A stretch of 64,000 nucleotides of DNA from Corydoras sp. C115 (lineage: Eukaryota > Chordata > Actinopteri > Siluriformes > Callichthyidae): positions 438,501-502,500 of the forward strand of contig JAFMOC010000231.1 of the NCBI GenBank assembly GCA_019802505.1. The letters are read 5' to 3'. The notes beneath the pieces are model-generated. The model was given only the letters and a program-made list of their open reading frames with translations, did no database searches and had not been told where the DNA came from. Made by a program: the position numbers and the translations under genes. Each line of letters starts with the position of its first letter. Within the stretch, counting starts at the first letter, position 1. Positions 10,862 through 22,749 of the stretch are shown piece after piece.

Positions 10862-11777
10862 GGTGGGGGGGGTGGGGGGGGGCGTTTTGGGCGCTGGGCA
10901 GATACACCGACAGGACAGGGGGGCAATCCGTCGCTGGGCACACACACACTCTATATGGGGCAATTTGGAGAACTCAATTCACCTTGAATCCATGTTTTTC
11001 CGACTGTGGGAGGAAACCGGAGGAAACCCACGCGGACACGGGGAGGACATGCAAACTCCACCCAGATGGGGATTCAAACCGGGAATCCCTAGCGCTGAGA
11101 GGAGAACATGCTAAACCACCAAGACAACGTGCCACATCATATCCATCCGTCCATTATTTTCCGCTTTATCCTCTATTAGGGTCGCGGGGGGGGGGGGGGG
11201 TTGTTCTCCATGCCCATCCAGGGGAGAACGTTTCGGGCGCTGGGCAAATACACCCAAGACAGGGGGGCAATCTATCACTGGACACACACTCTATATGGAG
11301 CAATTTGGAGAATTCAATTCACCTTGATCCATGTCTTTGGACTGTGGGAGGAAACCGGAGAACCCGGAGGAAACCCATGCGGACACGGGGAGAACATGCA
11401 AACTCCACCCAGATTGGGATTCGAACCGGGAATCCCCAGCGCTGAGAGGAGAACATGCTAAACCACTAAGCCACATCATATTCATCCATTCATTATCTTC
11501 CGCTTTATCCTCTATTAGGGTCGGGGGGGGGTGGGCAGATACACCCAGGACAGGGGGGCCAATCTATCACTGGACACACACACACTCTATATGGGGCAAT
11601 TTAATTCACCTTGAATCCGTTTTTTTTTTTTTTTGGACTGTGGGAGGAAACCAGAGAACCCAGAGGAAACCCACGCAGACATGGGGAGAACATGGAAACT
11701 TGAAAATGCAAATTCGAATCTGGATCCCAAGCACTGAGAGGAGAACATGCCAATCACTACGCCACCGTGCCACCCCG
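10862..11777 (-). mobile_element. Three consecutive minus-strand SINE copies
   Basis: Copies lie at about 10862-11135 (tail missing), 11149-11474 (complete) and 11483-11777 (with deletions and an internal T run). All are on the minus strand and begin just after the zinc-finger stop. They are separated by short ATTCATCCATTCATT spacers, the SINE's own tail repeat. Confidence 0.8.
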
Positions 11778-11859
11778 TAATCGCTCGTGTGACTGGACGG
11801 CGAGGACTCGACTCGTTCACCGCACCGCTAAACGAATCGACTCACCTGCCGCGACTCGG

Positions 11860-12150
11860 TTGCTGATCCGTAGGGTTCTAGATCACATGGTTCCACCCTG
11901 CCTTTAGAACATCTGCAGATCTTCTGTGAAGGCCGTCCTGATGGGAATGTTGGAACGTTTGTGAGGTCACTCACCCATGGCCTGGCTCTCAGTCGGCATC
12001 CTAATTCATCCTAAAGACGTTCTACGGGGTTCCGGTCAGGACTCTGTCCTCATGTCTGTATGGACCTCGCTTTGTGTTCTGGTGCGCCGTCATGTGGAAG
12101 AGGACGGGATAGGCTCCAAACGTTCCCTCCCGGTTCTCACGCGGCGGTGG
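11860..12150 (-). pseudogene. Decayed Tc1/mariner transposase fragment
   Basis: On the minus strand, codons around 12040-12115 read LF, HxTAHQNTK and similar. They align with the segment around the second catalytic Asp of fish Tc1 transposases. Plus-strand wording such as GGCCTGGCTCTCAGTCGGC and GGTTCCGGTCAGGACTCTG follows. Stops and indels break the frame. The assignment is from recalled family sequence and no inverted repeats were located. Confidence 0.5.
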
Positions 12151-12239
12151 AGTTAACAATTCAACCGCGAGAGACGAAAACAATCATAATAAAAAATAAA
12201 AACAATCCGGAAACGCTAACGAGTTAAAGTTCGTTTGTA

Positions 12240-13166
12240 ATTTAAATCATCAAACATGATTTAAAATCATCAAACGATTAAAATCATTAAACACGATTAA
12301 AATCATCAAACACGATTAAAATCATCAAACGATTAAAATCATCAAACACGATTAAAATCATCAAACACGATTAAAATCATTAAACACGATTAAAATCATT
12401 AAACACGATTAAAATCATTAAACACGATTAAAATCAAACGATTAAAATCATCAAACGATTAAAATCATCAAACACGATTTAAAATCATCAAACGATTAAA
12501 ATCATCAAACACGATTTAAAATCATCAAACGATTAAAATCATCAAACACGATTTAAAATCATCAAACGATTAAAATCATCAAACACGATTAAAATCATCA
12601 AACGATTAAAATCATCAAACACGATTTAAAATAATCAAACACGATTTAAAATCATCAAACGATTAAAATCATCAAACACGATTAAAATCATCAAACACGA
12701 TTTAAAATCATCAAACACGATTAAAATCATCAAACACGATTAAAATCATCAAACGATTAAAATCAAACACGATTTAAAATCATCAAACACGATTTAAAAT
12801 CATCAAACGATTAAAATCATCAAACACGATTTAAAATCATCAAACGATTAAAATCATCAAACACGATTAAAATCATCAAACGATTAAAATCATCAAACAC
12901 GATTTAAAATCATCAAACACGATTTAAAATCATCAAACGATTAAAATCATCAAACACGATTAAAATCATCAAACACGATTTAAAATCATCAAACGATTAA
13001 AATCATCAAACACGATTAAAATCATCAAACACGATTAAAATCATCAAACACGATTTAAAATCATCAAACGATTAAAATCATCAAACACGATTAAAATCAT
13101 CAAACACGATTTAAAATCATCAAACGATAAAAATCATCAAACACGATTTAAAATCATCAAACACGT
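12240..13166 (+). repeat. AT-rich minisatellite, 17-20 bp units (ATCATCAAACACGATTAAA)
   Basis: About 50 units mix ATCATCAAACGATTAAA (17), ATCATCAAACACGATTAAA (19) and ATCATCAAACACGATTTAAA (20). Variants alternate without a fixed order. It lies between the zinc-finger gene and aldh5a1 and holds no gene. Confidence 0.95.
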
Positions 13167-13169
13167 AAA

Positions 13170-13867
13170 ACTAACGACCTGCAGAAACAAACGAAACGAC
13201 GCGGGCGAGACGATGAGACAGACGGAACGCTGACTGCAGACAGACGACGGAACGTTCTGTAAATAACGTTTATTCAGACGTTTCACAAAACAATATAAAT
13301 TAATTTGCTACATTAACATCGTTTTATTTTCTTAAACAACAGGAAACATTGAAATCACGCAGGACTGTTTTATTATTAAGTTGAATTGAGGGCGTGGCCG
13401 TGCTGTTTTCAGCGTCGCAGCCGGGTTTGACGTCGCCCGACATGCACCTGAGCTAACGACTATTTTAATTAATTTATTAAATAATTATTTTCTCTATTTA
13501 TCAAATAAAATCCGTGTCTATGTTCAGAACTAGAGAGTGAAATTTAAAAATATTAATTAATGGCTTATAATAAGTAAATAATAAGAATAATAAATTAATA
13601 ACTCTTTTTCTATTGTATATGTAATGAAGCGGGTTCCACTGCTGAAATCTGATTGGCTGTTTTGAGTGTTGTAAAAACATCTCATTAGGAGGTTAGGATA
13701 CGTTAACGAGCAGCGCTAATTAAACGACGCAGGACGACAGTACTTCAGATTTCATTATTAAAGGTGTTACCTCACAGACAGAACGAGGGAACCTCCGTTT
13801 CATCTAATAAACAATTAAAGAACCAACGTACGTCATTAATTAGGAACTCACAAATAAACCAACCACT
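13170..13867. other. AT-rich sequence, possible distal aldh5a1 3' UTR
   Basis: No ORF of note. Two TTTATT hexamers (13269-13274 and 13323-13328) read AATAAA on the minus strand and could end a long aldh5a1 transcript. Confidence 0.35.
13269..13274 (-). terminator. Candidate polyadenylation signal for aldh5a1
   Basis: AATAAA on the minus strand in the context CTGAATAAACG, 1.86 kb past the aldh5a1 stop. Using it would put the whole purine-rich repeat (sense strand) inside the 3' UTR. Transcript data are absent, so this is inference. Confidence 0.3.
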
Positions 13868-15120
13868 CGCTACCCCCCCCTCCACTTTTTTACCCCACTC
13901 TCCACCCAGCACTGTCCCCCACCTGGCTCTCTACCCCCCCACATTCCACCTCCTCTCTCCACCCCCCCCCCCCACTTTTCCACCCCCTCTCTCCACCCCC
14001 CCCCCTCTCTCCACCCAACTCTCTATCCCTCCCACTTTCCACCCCCCCTTTCCACCCCCTCTCTCCACCCTCCCTCTCCACCCCCCCCCACATTCCAACC
14101 CCCCTCTCCACCCAACTCTCTATCCCTCCCACTTTCCAACCCCCCTTTCCACCCTCTCTCTCCACCCCCCCCCCCTTTCCACCCCCTCTCTCCACCCTCC
14201 CTCTCCACCCCCCCCACATTCCAACCCCCCTCTCCACCCAACTCTCTATCCCTCCCACTTTCCACCCCCTCTCTCCACCCCCCCCCACATTCCAACCCCC
14301 CTCTCCACCCAACTCTCTATCCCTCCCACTTTCCACCCCCTCTCTCTCCACCCCCCCACATTTCAACCCCCCTCTCCACAGAACTCTCTATCCCTCCCCC
14401 TTTCCAACCCCCCTTTCCACCCCCTCTCTCCACCCCCCCCCCCCCCACATTCCAACCCCCCTCTCCACCCAACTCTCTATCCCTCCCACTTTCCACCCCC
14501 TCTCTCCACCCCCCCCCACATTTCAACCCCCCTCTCCACAGAACTCTCTATCCCTCCCACTTTCCAACCCCCCCTTTCCACCCCCTCTCTCCACCCTCCC
14601 TCTCCACCCCCCCCACATTCCAACCCCCCTCTCCACCCAACTCTCTATCCCTCCCACTTTCCAACCCCCCTTTCCACCCCCTCTCTCCACCCCCCCCCCC
14701 CACATTCCAACCCCCCTCTCCACAGAACTCTCTATCCCTCCCACTTTCCAACCCCCCCTTTCCACCCCCCTCTCTCCACCCTCCCTCTCCACCCCCCCCA
14801 CATTCCAACCCCCCTCTCCACAGAACTCTCTATCCCTCCCACTTTCCAACCCCCCCCCCCCTCAACCAGACTCTCCACCCCCCTTTCCACCCCCTCCACT
14901 TTCCAATCCCCCCTCTCCACCAGACTCTCCATCCACCCCCCCCACTTCAACCCCCCCCCCCCCCCCCCCCGACCAGACTCTCCTCCCTCCACTTTCCAAC
15001 CCCCAACTCTCCACCCAACACTACACCCCCCCACTCTCACTTACCTGGCTCTCCACCCCCCCCCACTCTCCACCCCTCACTTTCTAACCCCCCAATCTCC
15101 ATCAGACTCTCCACCCCCCC
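13868..15120. repeat. Polypyrimidine/polypurine minisatellite (CCACCCCCTCTCCA type)
   Basis: About 1.25 kb of almost pure C/T on the plus strand. Short words recur (CTCTCCACC, CTATCCCTCCCACTTTCC, CACATTCCAACCCC), and segments of about 70-150 bp repeat as larger blocks. It starts nine bases beyond the aldh5a1 stop codon. Long frames through it are artefacts of composition. Confidence 0.9.
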
Positions 15121-15128
15121 CGGATATC

Positions 15129-18100
15129 TCAGAGTTGGAGTCCTCCCACACACATGTATTTGATCTGCAGGTACTCGTCCAGGCCGTATTTGGAACCCTC
15201 TCGTCCGAGTCCGGACTGCTTGACCCCCCCGAACGGCGCCTCTGCGGTGGAGATCAGCGCCTCGTTCACGCCCACCATGCCCACCTCCAGACGCTCGGCC
15301 ACCCGCCAGATCTGCCCCGCGTCCCGGGAGTAGAAGTACCCTGCGGAGAGAGAGAACGGGGGGGGGGGGCGTGACCTCACGTGTCCGTCTCACCGCGGGA
15401 CGCGTCGCGGCGGGCGGACGGACGGACGGACGGACTGACCTGCCAATCCGACGTGGGCGGCGTTGGCGATGCTCAGAGCCTCGTCCTCGTCGTCGAACCT
15501 GAAAATCACGCGCAGCTTTCAGAGACTCCGCCTCCACCGCCCGCTCCACCCAATCACACAGCTCCTCACCTCAGGACCGGGACCAGGGGCCCGAACGTCT
15601 CCTCCTGCATGCACAGCATGTCCGCCGTCACGCCGCTCAGCAGCGTCGGCTGCATGAAGGAGCCCTCCAACCGCCTGCCCCCCTTCAGCACCACCGCCCC
15701 GCGCGACACGGCATCCGAGATCTGATGCGCCACCTGAAGGAATCAGAGCGCAATTACAGGGGGGGGGGGGTGCGTGGTCCATGAACATATCTGCTTAAGG
15801 GGTCGCGGGGGGGGGGGGGGGGGTGGGGTTGCCATGTCCATCCAGGGGAGAACGTTTGGGCGCTGGGAAGATACAGCCAGGAGAGGGCGCCAATCAACCA
15901 CTGGACACACTCAGTCTATATGGGGCAATCTATCCATCCATTATCTTCCACTTTATCCTATAATAGGGTCGCAGGGGGGGGGGGGGGCGCTGGGCAGATA
16001 CACCCAGGACAGGGGGGGGCAATCTATCACTGGGCACACACTCACTCACACAAACATATATGGGGCAATCTATCCATCTTCCGCTTGATCCTATATTAGG
16101 GTCGCGGGGGGGGGGGGGTTCTCCATGTCCATCCAGGGGAGAACGTTTCGGGCGCTGGGCAGATACACCCAGGACAGGGGGGCAATCTATCACTGGGCAC
16201 GCACACACACACACACACTCTATTTGGGGCAATTTGGAGAACCCAATTGACCTTGATCCATGTTTTTTGGACTGTGGGAGGAAACCGGAGAACCCGGAGG
16301 AAACCCACGCTGACACGGATAGAACATGCAAACTCCACTCAGATAGGGATTCGAACCAGGGAACCCTAGTGCTGAAAGGAGAACATGCTAAACCACTAAG
16401 CCACCGTGCCCTACCCTGGGGCAATCAAGAGCACCCAATTGACCTTGATCCATGTTTTTTGGACTGTGGGAGGAAACCGGAGAACCCGGAGGAAACCCAC
16501 GCGGACACGGGGAGAACATGGAAACTCCACCCAGATGGGGATTCGAAGGTTCTAAAAGGACTCGGCAACCCCTCCCTGGCGCCCCCTGTCGCTGGTTTAG
16601 AGGCGTCACCTTCTCGGCGGCTCGGACGTTGATGAGGGGCCCCTGGGTGGTGGCGGGGTGGAAGCCGTGTCCCAGCCGCAGCTCGGCGTCCATGGCGTCC
16701 CCCAGCTTCTGGACGAAGGCGTCGTGGATCCCGCGCTGCACCAGGAACCGGTTGGAGCACACGCAGGTCTGCGGGACAGCGTCCACGGGTCAGTCGTCCC
16801 CACGGCGCCGGAACGGAGACGCCGGAACGGAGACGCCGGAGCCGAGGCGCTTACCTGTCCCGCGTTCCTGAATTTGGACACCATGGCTCCGGCCACGGCG
16901 CGGTCCACGTCGGCGCTGTCGAAGACGATGAAGGGGGCGTGTCCTCCCAGCTCCATGGACACCCTCTTCACGGTGTCGGCCGCCTGCTTCAGCAGGATCT
17001 AGAACGTGACGACACGTTGGACAACGCACGGCCACTTCGGAACGGACATCGACGTCCAGGTGGACGCAGCGGCACGCACCTTCCCCGTGGCGGTGGAACC
17101 CGTGAAGGAGACCTTGGCCACCAGCGGGTCAGTGCAGAGGACGCGGCCCACGGCGGGGGCGTTCTCCCGGGAGCAGGGGACCACGTTCAGCACCCCGGAC
17201 GGAATCCCGGCGCGTACCGCCAGCTAGAGAACCGACCAATCAGAAGAGCCCTCAGCACCAACGCTCACATCGTTCCACAGTAAGGACAGAGAACGTCACC
17301 AAACCTGACCTCGGCCAGCGCCAGGGCCGACAGGGGCGTGTCCTCGGCCGGCTTGACCACCACGGTGCAGCCCGCCGCCAGGGCCGCTCCCACCTTCCGG
17401 GTGATCATGGCGCTGGGAAAGTTCCACTGCGGACAGAGTGGGGGGGGGGGGGGGACAGAAGCGTCAGGGGGTCGGGGTCGGGGCGACGCGCCGGACAGCT
17501 AACGCTCGCAGGAAATGCTCACCGGGGTGATGATGGAGGCCACGCCCACCGGCTGTTTGAGCAGCAGGATCCTGCGGTCCTTCGCCGCCGGCGCCACCAC
17601 GTCTCCGTACACGCGCCGCGCCTCCTCGGAGAACCACTCGAGGAACGAGGCGGAGTACGCCATCTCACCCAGCGACTCCTTCATGGGCTTCCCCTAAAAA
17701 AACCACACCGACGCAAACGCGATCAGGAGCTGGGGCCTATCCCGGCACCCTGCCTGAAGGACTGGGACACACCCTGCACAGGTCGGTGCTCCACAACCTC
17801 ATGAATAAAAACGTCTGTTAGATGGAACAGGATTGTGGAACTTTAAGAAAGGGGTGTGGCCTATTGGGACGAACACCATCGATGCGTTTACAACATTATC
17901 AAATTATACTAGATTAACAGCTATTTAAATATTATATACCCAGGACAGTGGGGCAATCTATCACTGTAGACACACTCTATATGGGGCAATTTGGAGAACT
18001 CAATTGACCATGTTTTTGGACTGTGGGTGGAAACCGGAGAACCCGGAGGAAACCCACGCATACACGGGGAGAACATGGAAACGTGGAGATTGGGATTCGA

Positions 18101-18337
18101 ACCGGGAATCCCTAGCACTGAGAGGAGAACATGCTAAACCACTATACCACATCATATATGAAACATATTTAAAATATATTTTTTTAAATAATAATAATAA
18201 TAATCCATCCATTATCTTCCTCTATTAGGGTCGGTGGGGAGGGGGGTTCCCCATGCCCATCCAGGGGAGAACGTCTTGGGCGCTGGGCAGATACACCCAG
18301 GACAGGGGGGCAATCTATCACTGGACACTCACTCACT

Positions 18338-18377
<40 letters not shown>

Positions 18378-18583
18378 TACATACACACACTCTATATGGG
18401 GCAATTTGGAGAATTTAATTCACCTTGAATCCATGTTTTTGGACTGTGGGAGGAAACCGGAGAACCCGGAGGAAACCCATGCAGACACGGGGAGAACATG
18501 CAAACTCCACCCAGATGGGGATTCAAATCAGGAATCCCCAGCGCTGAGAGGAGAACATGCTAAACCACTAAGCCACCGTGCCC

Positions 18584-18616
<33 letters not shown>

Positions 18617-18942
18617 ATAATAATAAATAAATAAATGTCAGCGTTGCGTCAAATCTCTGAAGAACATCGTTCTCACAGAAACCCTCTGAAAGATCCTGAC
18701 ATTCATTTAAAGTCGGTGGCATGGTGGTTGGTGTTTAGCATGTTCTCCTCTCAACGCTGGGGATCCATTTTCGAATCCATGTTCTGCCACAGTCCAAAAA
18801 CATGGATTCGAGGTGATTTGAACGCTCTAAATTGCCCCATATAGTGTGTGTGTCTGTGTGAGCCCAGTGATGGATTGGCACCCTGTCCTGGGTGTATCTG
18901 CCCAGCACCTGAAACGCACGCGGGGCATTCTGTTATTAAACA

Positions 18943-18992
<50 letters not shown>

Positions 18993-20439
18993 GAATGGAC
19001 TTACACACTCTGCAGTGATGATCTTGGCGAGATCTTCTTGGTGCTGATTGATGAGGTCGAACCATCTCCTCAGCAGGACGCTCCGCTCCTGAAAATAAAA
19101 AATATATATATATATATATTTCAAAGGGCGGCACGGTGGCTTAGCAGTTTGGCATGTTCTCCTCTCAACGATGGGGATTTCCGGTTCGAATCCCATTCTG
19201 GACATGTTCTCCCCGTGTCTATGTGGATTTCCTCCGGGTTCTCCGGTTTCCTCCCACAGTCCAAAAACATGGATTCAAGGTCAATGGAGTTCTCCAAAAT
19301 TGCCCCATATAGAGTGTGTCTGTGTGAGTGAGTGTGTGCCCAGTGATAGATTGCCCCACTGTCCTGGGTGTATCTGCCCAGCACCTGAAACGTTCTCCCC
19401 TGGATGGACATGGGGAACCCCCTCCCCCACAACCCTAATAGAGGATAAAGCGGAAGATAATGAATGAATGAATGAATGGATGAATTAATTAATTAATAGA
19501 GGGGATTAATAAAGTGTTCTGATTATGACTCACGTTCTCGCATACTACATCCCTGTCGGCAAACTTTGATCAACTTTATGACGTCATAACAACGTCAAAA
19601 CACGCACCATGCCTGCAGCTCTGGGCGGTTATGAATAATGAATAATTATATGAACCTCATTTGCATATGCATATGAACCGAGCTGACGGATTGGGTCCAA
19701 AGTTCACTTATGAATAATGTAGTCGTTTGTTTGTTTGTTTTTTGTAAATTTTGCACAAAAACGGTCCAATGAGCTGCTGTACGGGAGACTGTTAGCAGCC
19801 CTGAGCGGGCGGTCCATGGATTTTCAACGGCGGTGTCCGAGTTTCTGTTACGGTGTACGGGTTCGCCGTTACGGATCCACGCGCGGCCAACGTCGCTGTT
19901 TAAACGGAATTCAGCGACTCGAGTCAATAAAATGTTGCATTGTTACTTTAACACGTCGCCGTCTCTGAGGTGTTCATTTAAACCCGAGCGACGGCGACGT
20001 GTTAAAGTAATAAATTAATATTTATTAAACTTAATTAAAGTGGCGTTGTCCTCGTGCTGGCGGAGCGTACGGAACACCGCGCGGGCTGCAGGCTCACCTT
20101 GGCGGTGTGGGTGCTCCAGGAGCTGAAGGCTCGGTGCGCGGTCAGCACCGCCTCAGCGGCGACCGCAGCCCCGCAGTCCGACACCCGGGCCACCTCCTCA
20201 CCGGTGGCCGGGTCCAGCACGGGGAAGGCGGAGGCAGCGGACACCCAGCGGCCGCCAACGAAGCCCTGCGTCCGCAGCAGCTCCGGCGCCGACAGGGACA
20301 CGCTGTAGCGGCGGCTCAACATGCTGCGGAGGCCCGGGAGGAGCGGGAGGTGCGGGGGGACCGGGAGGTGCGGGGCGAGGAGCCGGAGCACAGAGCCGCC
20401 GCTCCGGAGGCAGGGAGCGCCCATTTTAGGAAGAACCAT
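15129..20439 (-). CDS. aldh5a1: Succinate-semialdehyde dehydrogenase, mitochondrial (531 aa, 10 exons)
   Basis: NAD+-dependent ALDH that oxidises succinate semialdehyde to succinate, the last step of GABA breakdown, in the mitochondrial matrix. Minus-strand exons: 20439-20098, 19088-19005, 17693-17523, 17426-17310, 17223-17080, 16998-16855, 16768-16610, 15733-15570, 15498-15440, 15340-15129. All have GT-AG borders and join in frame (1596 nt). An Arg/Leu-rich presequence (about residues 1-48) precedes LLRTQGFVGGRW. Other landmarks are ITPWNFPSAMI, VSFTGSTATGK (NAD-binding turn), SMELGG with the general-base Glu302, and TCVCSN with catalytic Cys336 and its redox partner Cys338. The C-terminus is PFGGVKQSGLGREGSKYG then DEYLQIKY. 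Length matches vertebrate orthologues (about 535). Two Met codons (residues 1 and 6) could start it. Introns hold many SINEs. The coding sequence looks intact. Confidence 0.97.
15790..16412 (-). mobile_element. Minus-strand SINE copies and fragments in aldh5a1 intron 7
   Basis: Two 3' fragments (about 15795-15926 and 15927-16074) and a nearly complete copy (16075-16412, ending in the head sequence CTAAGCCACCGTGCC) stand in a row between exons 8 and 7. Each carries a long G tract after GTCGC. Confidence 0.8.
16425..16545 (-). mobile_element. Internal SINE fragment, minus, close to aldh5a1 exon 7
   Basis: This fragment runs from AGCACCCAATTGACCTTGATC to the B-box side (GATGGGGATTCGAAGG). It ends about 65 bp from the donor of exon 7. 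Confidence 0.75.
17715..17800 (-). mobile_element. Fragment of a second SINE family
   Basis: GGAGCTGGGGCCTATCCCGG and the following ACACCCTGCACAGGTCGGTG match the 3' body of another fish SINE, which reads TGGGATAGGC on the minus strand. It sits in aldh5a1 intron 2. The family assignment is from recalled similarity. Confidence 0.4.
17939..18583 (-). mobile_element. Two minus-strand SINE copies in aldh5a1 intron 2
   Basis: A partial copy at 17939-18154 is followed, after an AT-rich AAT spacer, by a full copy at 18206-18583. The second contains an internal (CA)n expansion at about 18335-18390. That expansion lies where other copies carry a short CACAC stretch. Confidence 0.8.
18715..18912 (+). 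mobile_element. Rearranged SINE, plus
   Basis: The head GGTGGCATGGTGGTTGGTG and the ATGTTCTCCTCTCAACGCTGG stretch are kept. Most of the central block is missing, and the body resumes at CCACAGTCCAAAAACATGG. It lies in aldh5a1 intron 2. Confidence 0.65.
18943..18990. repeat. (GT)n microsatellite flanking aldh5a1 exon 2
   Basis: About 22 GT units start 15 bp beyond the exon 2 donor (intron side). On the sense strand this is (CA)n very close to the 5' splice site, so length variation there could affect splicing. Confidence 0.85.
19129..19470 (+). mobile_element. SINE, plus, in aldh5a1 intron 1
   Basis: This copy opens with GGGCGGCACGGTGGCTTAG and has the B box GGTTCGAATCC. It lacks 30-40 bp of the central block and ends GATAAAGCGGAAGATAATG plus (AATG)n. 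Confidence 0.85.
19490..20040. other. Unique part of aldh5a1 intron 1
   Basis: AT-rich sequence with no ORF of note. It contains the perfect inverted repeat listed separately at 19943-20010. Confidence 0.5.
19943..20010. repeat. Perfect 21-bp inverted repeat (hairpin)
   Basis: The left arm 19943-19963 (TTACTTTAACACGTCGCCGTC without its last base is 20 nt) is exactly complementary to 19990-20010, leaving a 26-base loop. No flanking duplication or protein accompanies it. It could be a small DNA-transposon remnant, a cruciform or a structured intronic RNA. Confidence 0.85.
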
Positions 20440-20603
20440 TTTCTCAAGGAATCGTTCGTGGAGTCGAATATCATCCAGCGATGCCTGGAGGGGACGGAGG
20501 ACACGATTCTAACGAGTCGACTCCTCACATCCGGGTGTCGATTCCGTTGCGGGAAAAATGGCGCGGTTTACAAACTGAAGACGAAAAACAGAAACATCCA
20601 TCA

Positions 20604-21618
20604 ATTATCATCATCAGCTTTATCCTCCACTAGAATCACGGGGGTGAATTTCCGGCGCTGGGCAGATACACCCAGGACAGGGCGCCAATCTATCGCTGGG
20701 CACACACTCACTCACACTGTATATGGGGCAATTTGGAGAACTCAATTGCCCTTGATCCATGTTTTTTGGACTGTGGGAGGAAACCGGAGAACCCGGAGGA
20801 AACCCACGCAGACACGGGGAGAACATGCAAACTCCACCCAGATGGGGATTCGAATCGGGAATCCCTAGCGCTGAGAGGAGAACATGCCAAACCACTAAGA
20901 CACCGTGCCGCCTGAAAAGCAAACATCTATCCATCATCTACTGCTTTATCCTCTATTAAGGTCGCCCGGGGGGGGTTCCCCCATGCCCATCCAGGGGGGG
21001 TTCCCCATGCCCATCCAGGGGAGAACGTTTCAGGCACTGGGCAGATACACCCAGGACAGGGGGGCAATCCATCACTGGGCACACACTCTATATGGGGCAA
21101 TTTGGACAACTCAATTGACTTGATCCATGTTTTTGCAATGTGGGAGGGAACCCACGTGGACACGGGGAGAACATGGAAAGTCCACCCAGATGGGGATTCG
21201 AACTGGGAATCCCTAGCACTGAGAGGAGAACATGCTAAGCCACCGTGCCGCCAACCCCGAGGTATCCATCCATCCATCCATCATCTCCCGCTTTATCCTC
21301 TATTAAGGTCTATTAAGGGGGGGAAGGGGGTTCCCCATGCCCATCCAGGGGGGGGGGTTCCCCATGCCCATCCAGGGGAGAACGTTTCAGGCTCTGGGCA
21401 GATACACCCAGGACAGGGGGGCAATCCATCACTGGGCACACACTCTATATGGGGCAATTTGGACAACTCAATTGACTTGATCCATGTTTTTGCACTGTGG
21501 GAGGAAACCCACGTGGACACGGGGAGAACGTTTAAAGTCCACCCAGATGGGGATTCAAACCGGGAATCCCTTTAGTGCTGAGAGGAGAACATGCCAACCA
21601 CCAAGCCACTGCGCTGCC
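20604..21618 (-). mobile_element. Three minus-strand SINE copies upstream of aldh5a1
   Basis: Copies lie at about 20604-20912, 20930-21254 and 21265-21618. The second and third both carry an internal duplication of CCCCATGCCCATCCAGG with a G tract. They also share the same short deletion in the central block (TGGGAGG joined to AACCCACG). They are therefore probably copies of one another by tandem duplication. Confidence 0.8.
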
Positions 21619-21812
21619 TGAAAAACAAACAACATAAACGGAATAAAGCCTTAAATTTACAAATAAAAAAAACAGATAAATGGATGGAACTGCAAACCAG
21701 GACTTCGTAACAGAAATTCGGACACCTCCGTTAAAATTGCATGTGCCGCCTGGTCGCGACTGGTAATCGTATTTCGTACAGCAGCTGATTGGATCGTTTC
21801 TGTGCAAAATTT

Positions 21813-22068
21813 ACATTCATTCATTCATTATCTCCCGCTTTATCCTCTATTACGGTCGCGGGGGGGTTCCCCATGCCCATCCAGGGGAGAACGTTTCGGG
21901 CGCTGAGCAGATACACCCAGGACAGGGCGCCAATCCATCGCTGGGCACTCACTCACTCACACAGACACACTCTATATGGGGCAATTTAGAAAACTCAATT
22001 AACTTGATCCATGTTTTTGGACTGTGGGAGGAAACCGGAGAACCCGGAGGAAACCCACACGGACACGT
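21813..22068 (-). mobile_element. SINE, minus, truncated
   Basis: The tail, body and part of the central block are present up to GAAACCCACACGGACACG. A short local repeat follows where the head should be. Confidence 0.75.
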
Positions 22069-22135
22069 TCAGGATTCAAAGCGTTCAGGATTCAAACGCT
22101 ACAGCGTTTTTGTGGCGTTCAGGATTCAAAGCCAA
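22066..22135. repeat. Short local repeat GTTCAGGATTCAAA
   Basis: GTTCAGGATTCAAA occurs at three places within 70 bp, directly at the broken end of the preceding SINE. It is likely a replication-slippage scar. Confidence 0.6.
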
Positions 22136-22344
22136 ACCACAGCAAGCGACTTATTTACGGCGCTGCAGCGACACCTGCTGGATCACGATACCGACGTCAC
22201 CATAGGGTTCTCTCAGATGCTCCTGAAAATTTAGTGAGCAGTTCACAGTCGAGATTTAGCATGTTCTTCTCATCTACCCCCCCACCTCTCTCTCTCACAC
22301 ACACACACACAAAAGTCACGTGACCTCAACGAACTTAATGAACT

Positions 22345-22460
22345 AGTGGCAATGAGCCGAATTTAGGATCGGACCCCTGACCTCCTTTTTGCAACGTATG
22401 CAACTGGGATAGGCTCCAGGACCTGCCATGTAAACATGGACAGCAAATGGAAAGGAATGA
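22345..22460 (+). mobile_element. 3' fragment of a second SINE family
   Basis: CTGGGATAGGCTCCAGGAC, then CAGCAAATGGAAAGGAATG, resembles the 3' end of the common fish SINEs that finish GGATAGGCTCCAG. Only the end is present. Confidence 0.4.
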
Positions 22461-22749
22461 AGCGGGAACTTTCAGAAGAACTGAGTCTTCAGCATCATTT
22501 CAAATCTGTGGCCCCCGTGACTGGGTGATTTGCAGGTTCTTCCCCGTTTACTTCTGTACTGTGACTAAACGGACATAATCCCACCCACAACACCCTCATA
22601 ACTCTGAACTCTTAACCCTGCACTGCACTACCCTGCACATAGATGCACAATTCACCTTTAATCATAACTCAGAACTTATAACCATTCTAGTTTATATCTG
22701 TTACAGTGCCAGAACTGTACAGTCTCTCCTCTTTTGCGCAGCGTAAATA

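Noticed and set aside
13764..15374. 536-codon proline-rich frame
   Set aside because: Translation of the polypyrimidine tract, antisense to aldh5a1; the composition explains it.
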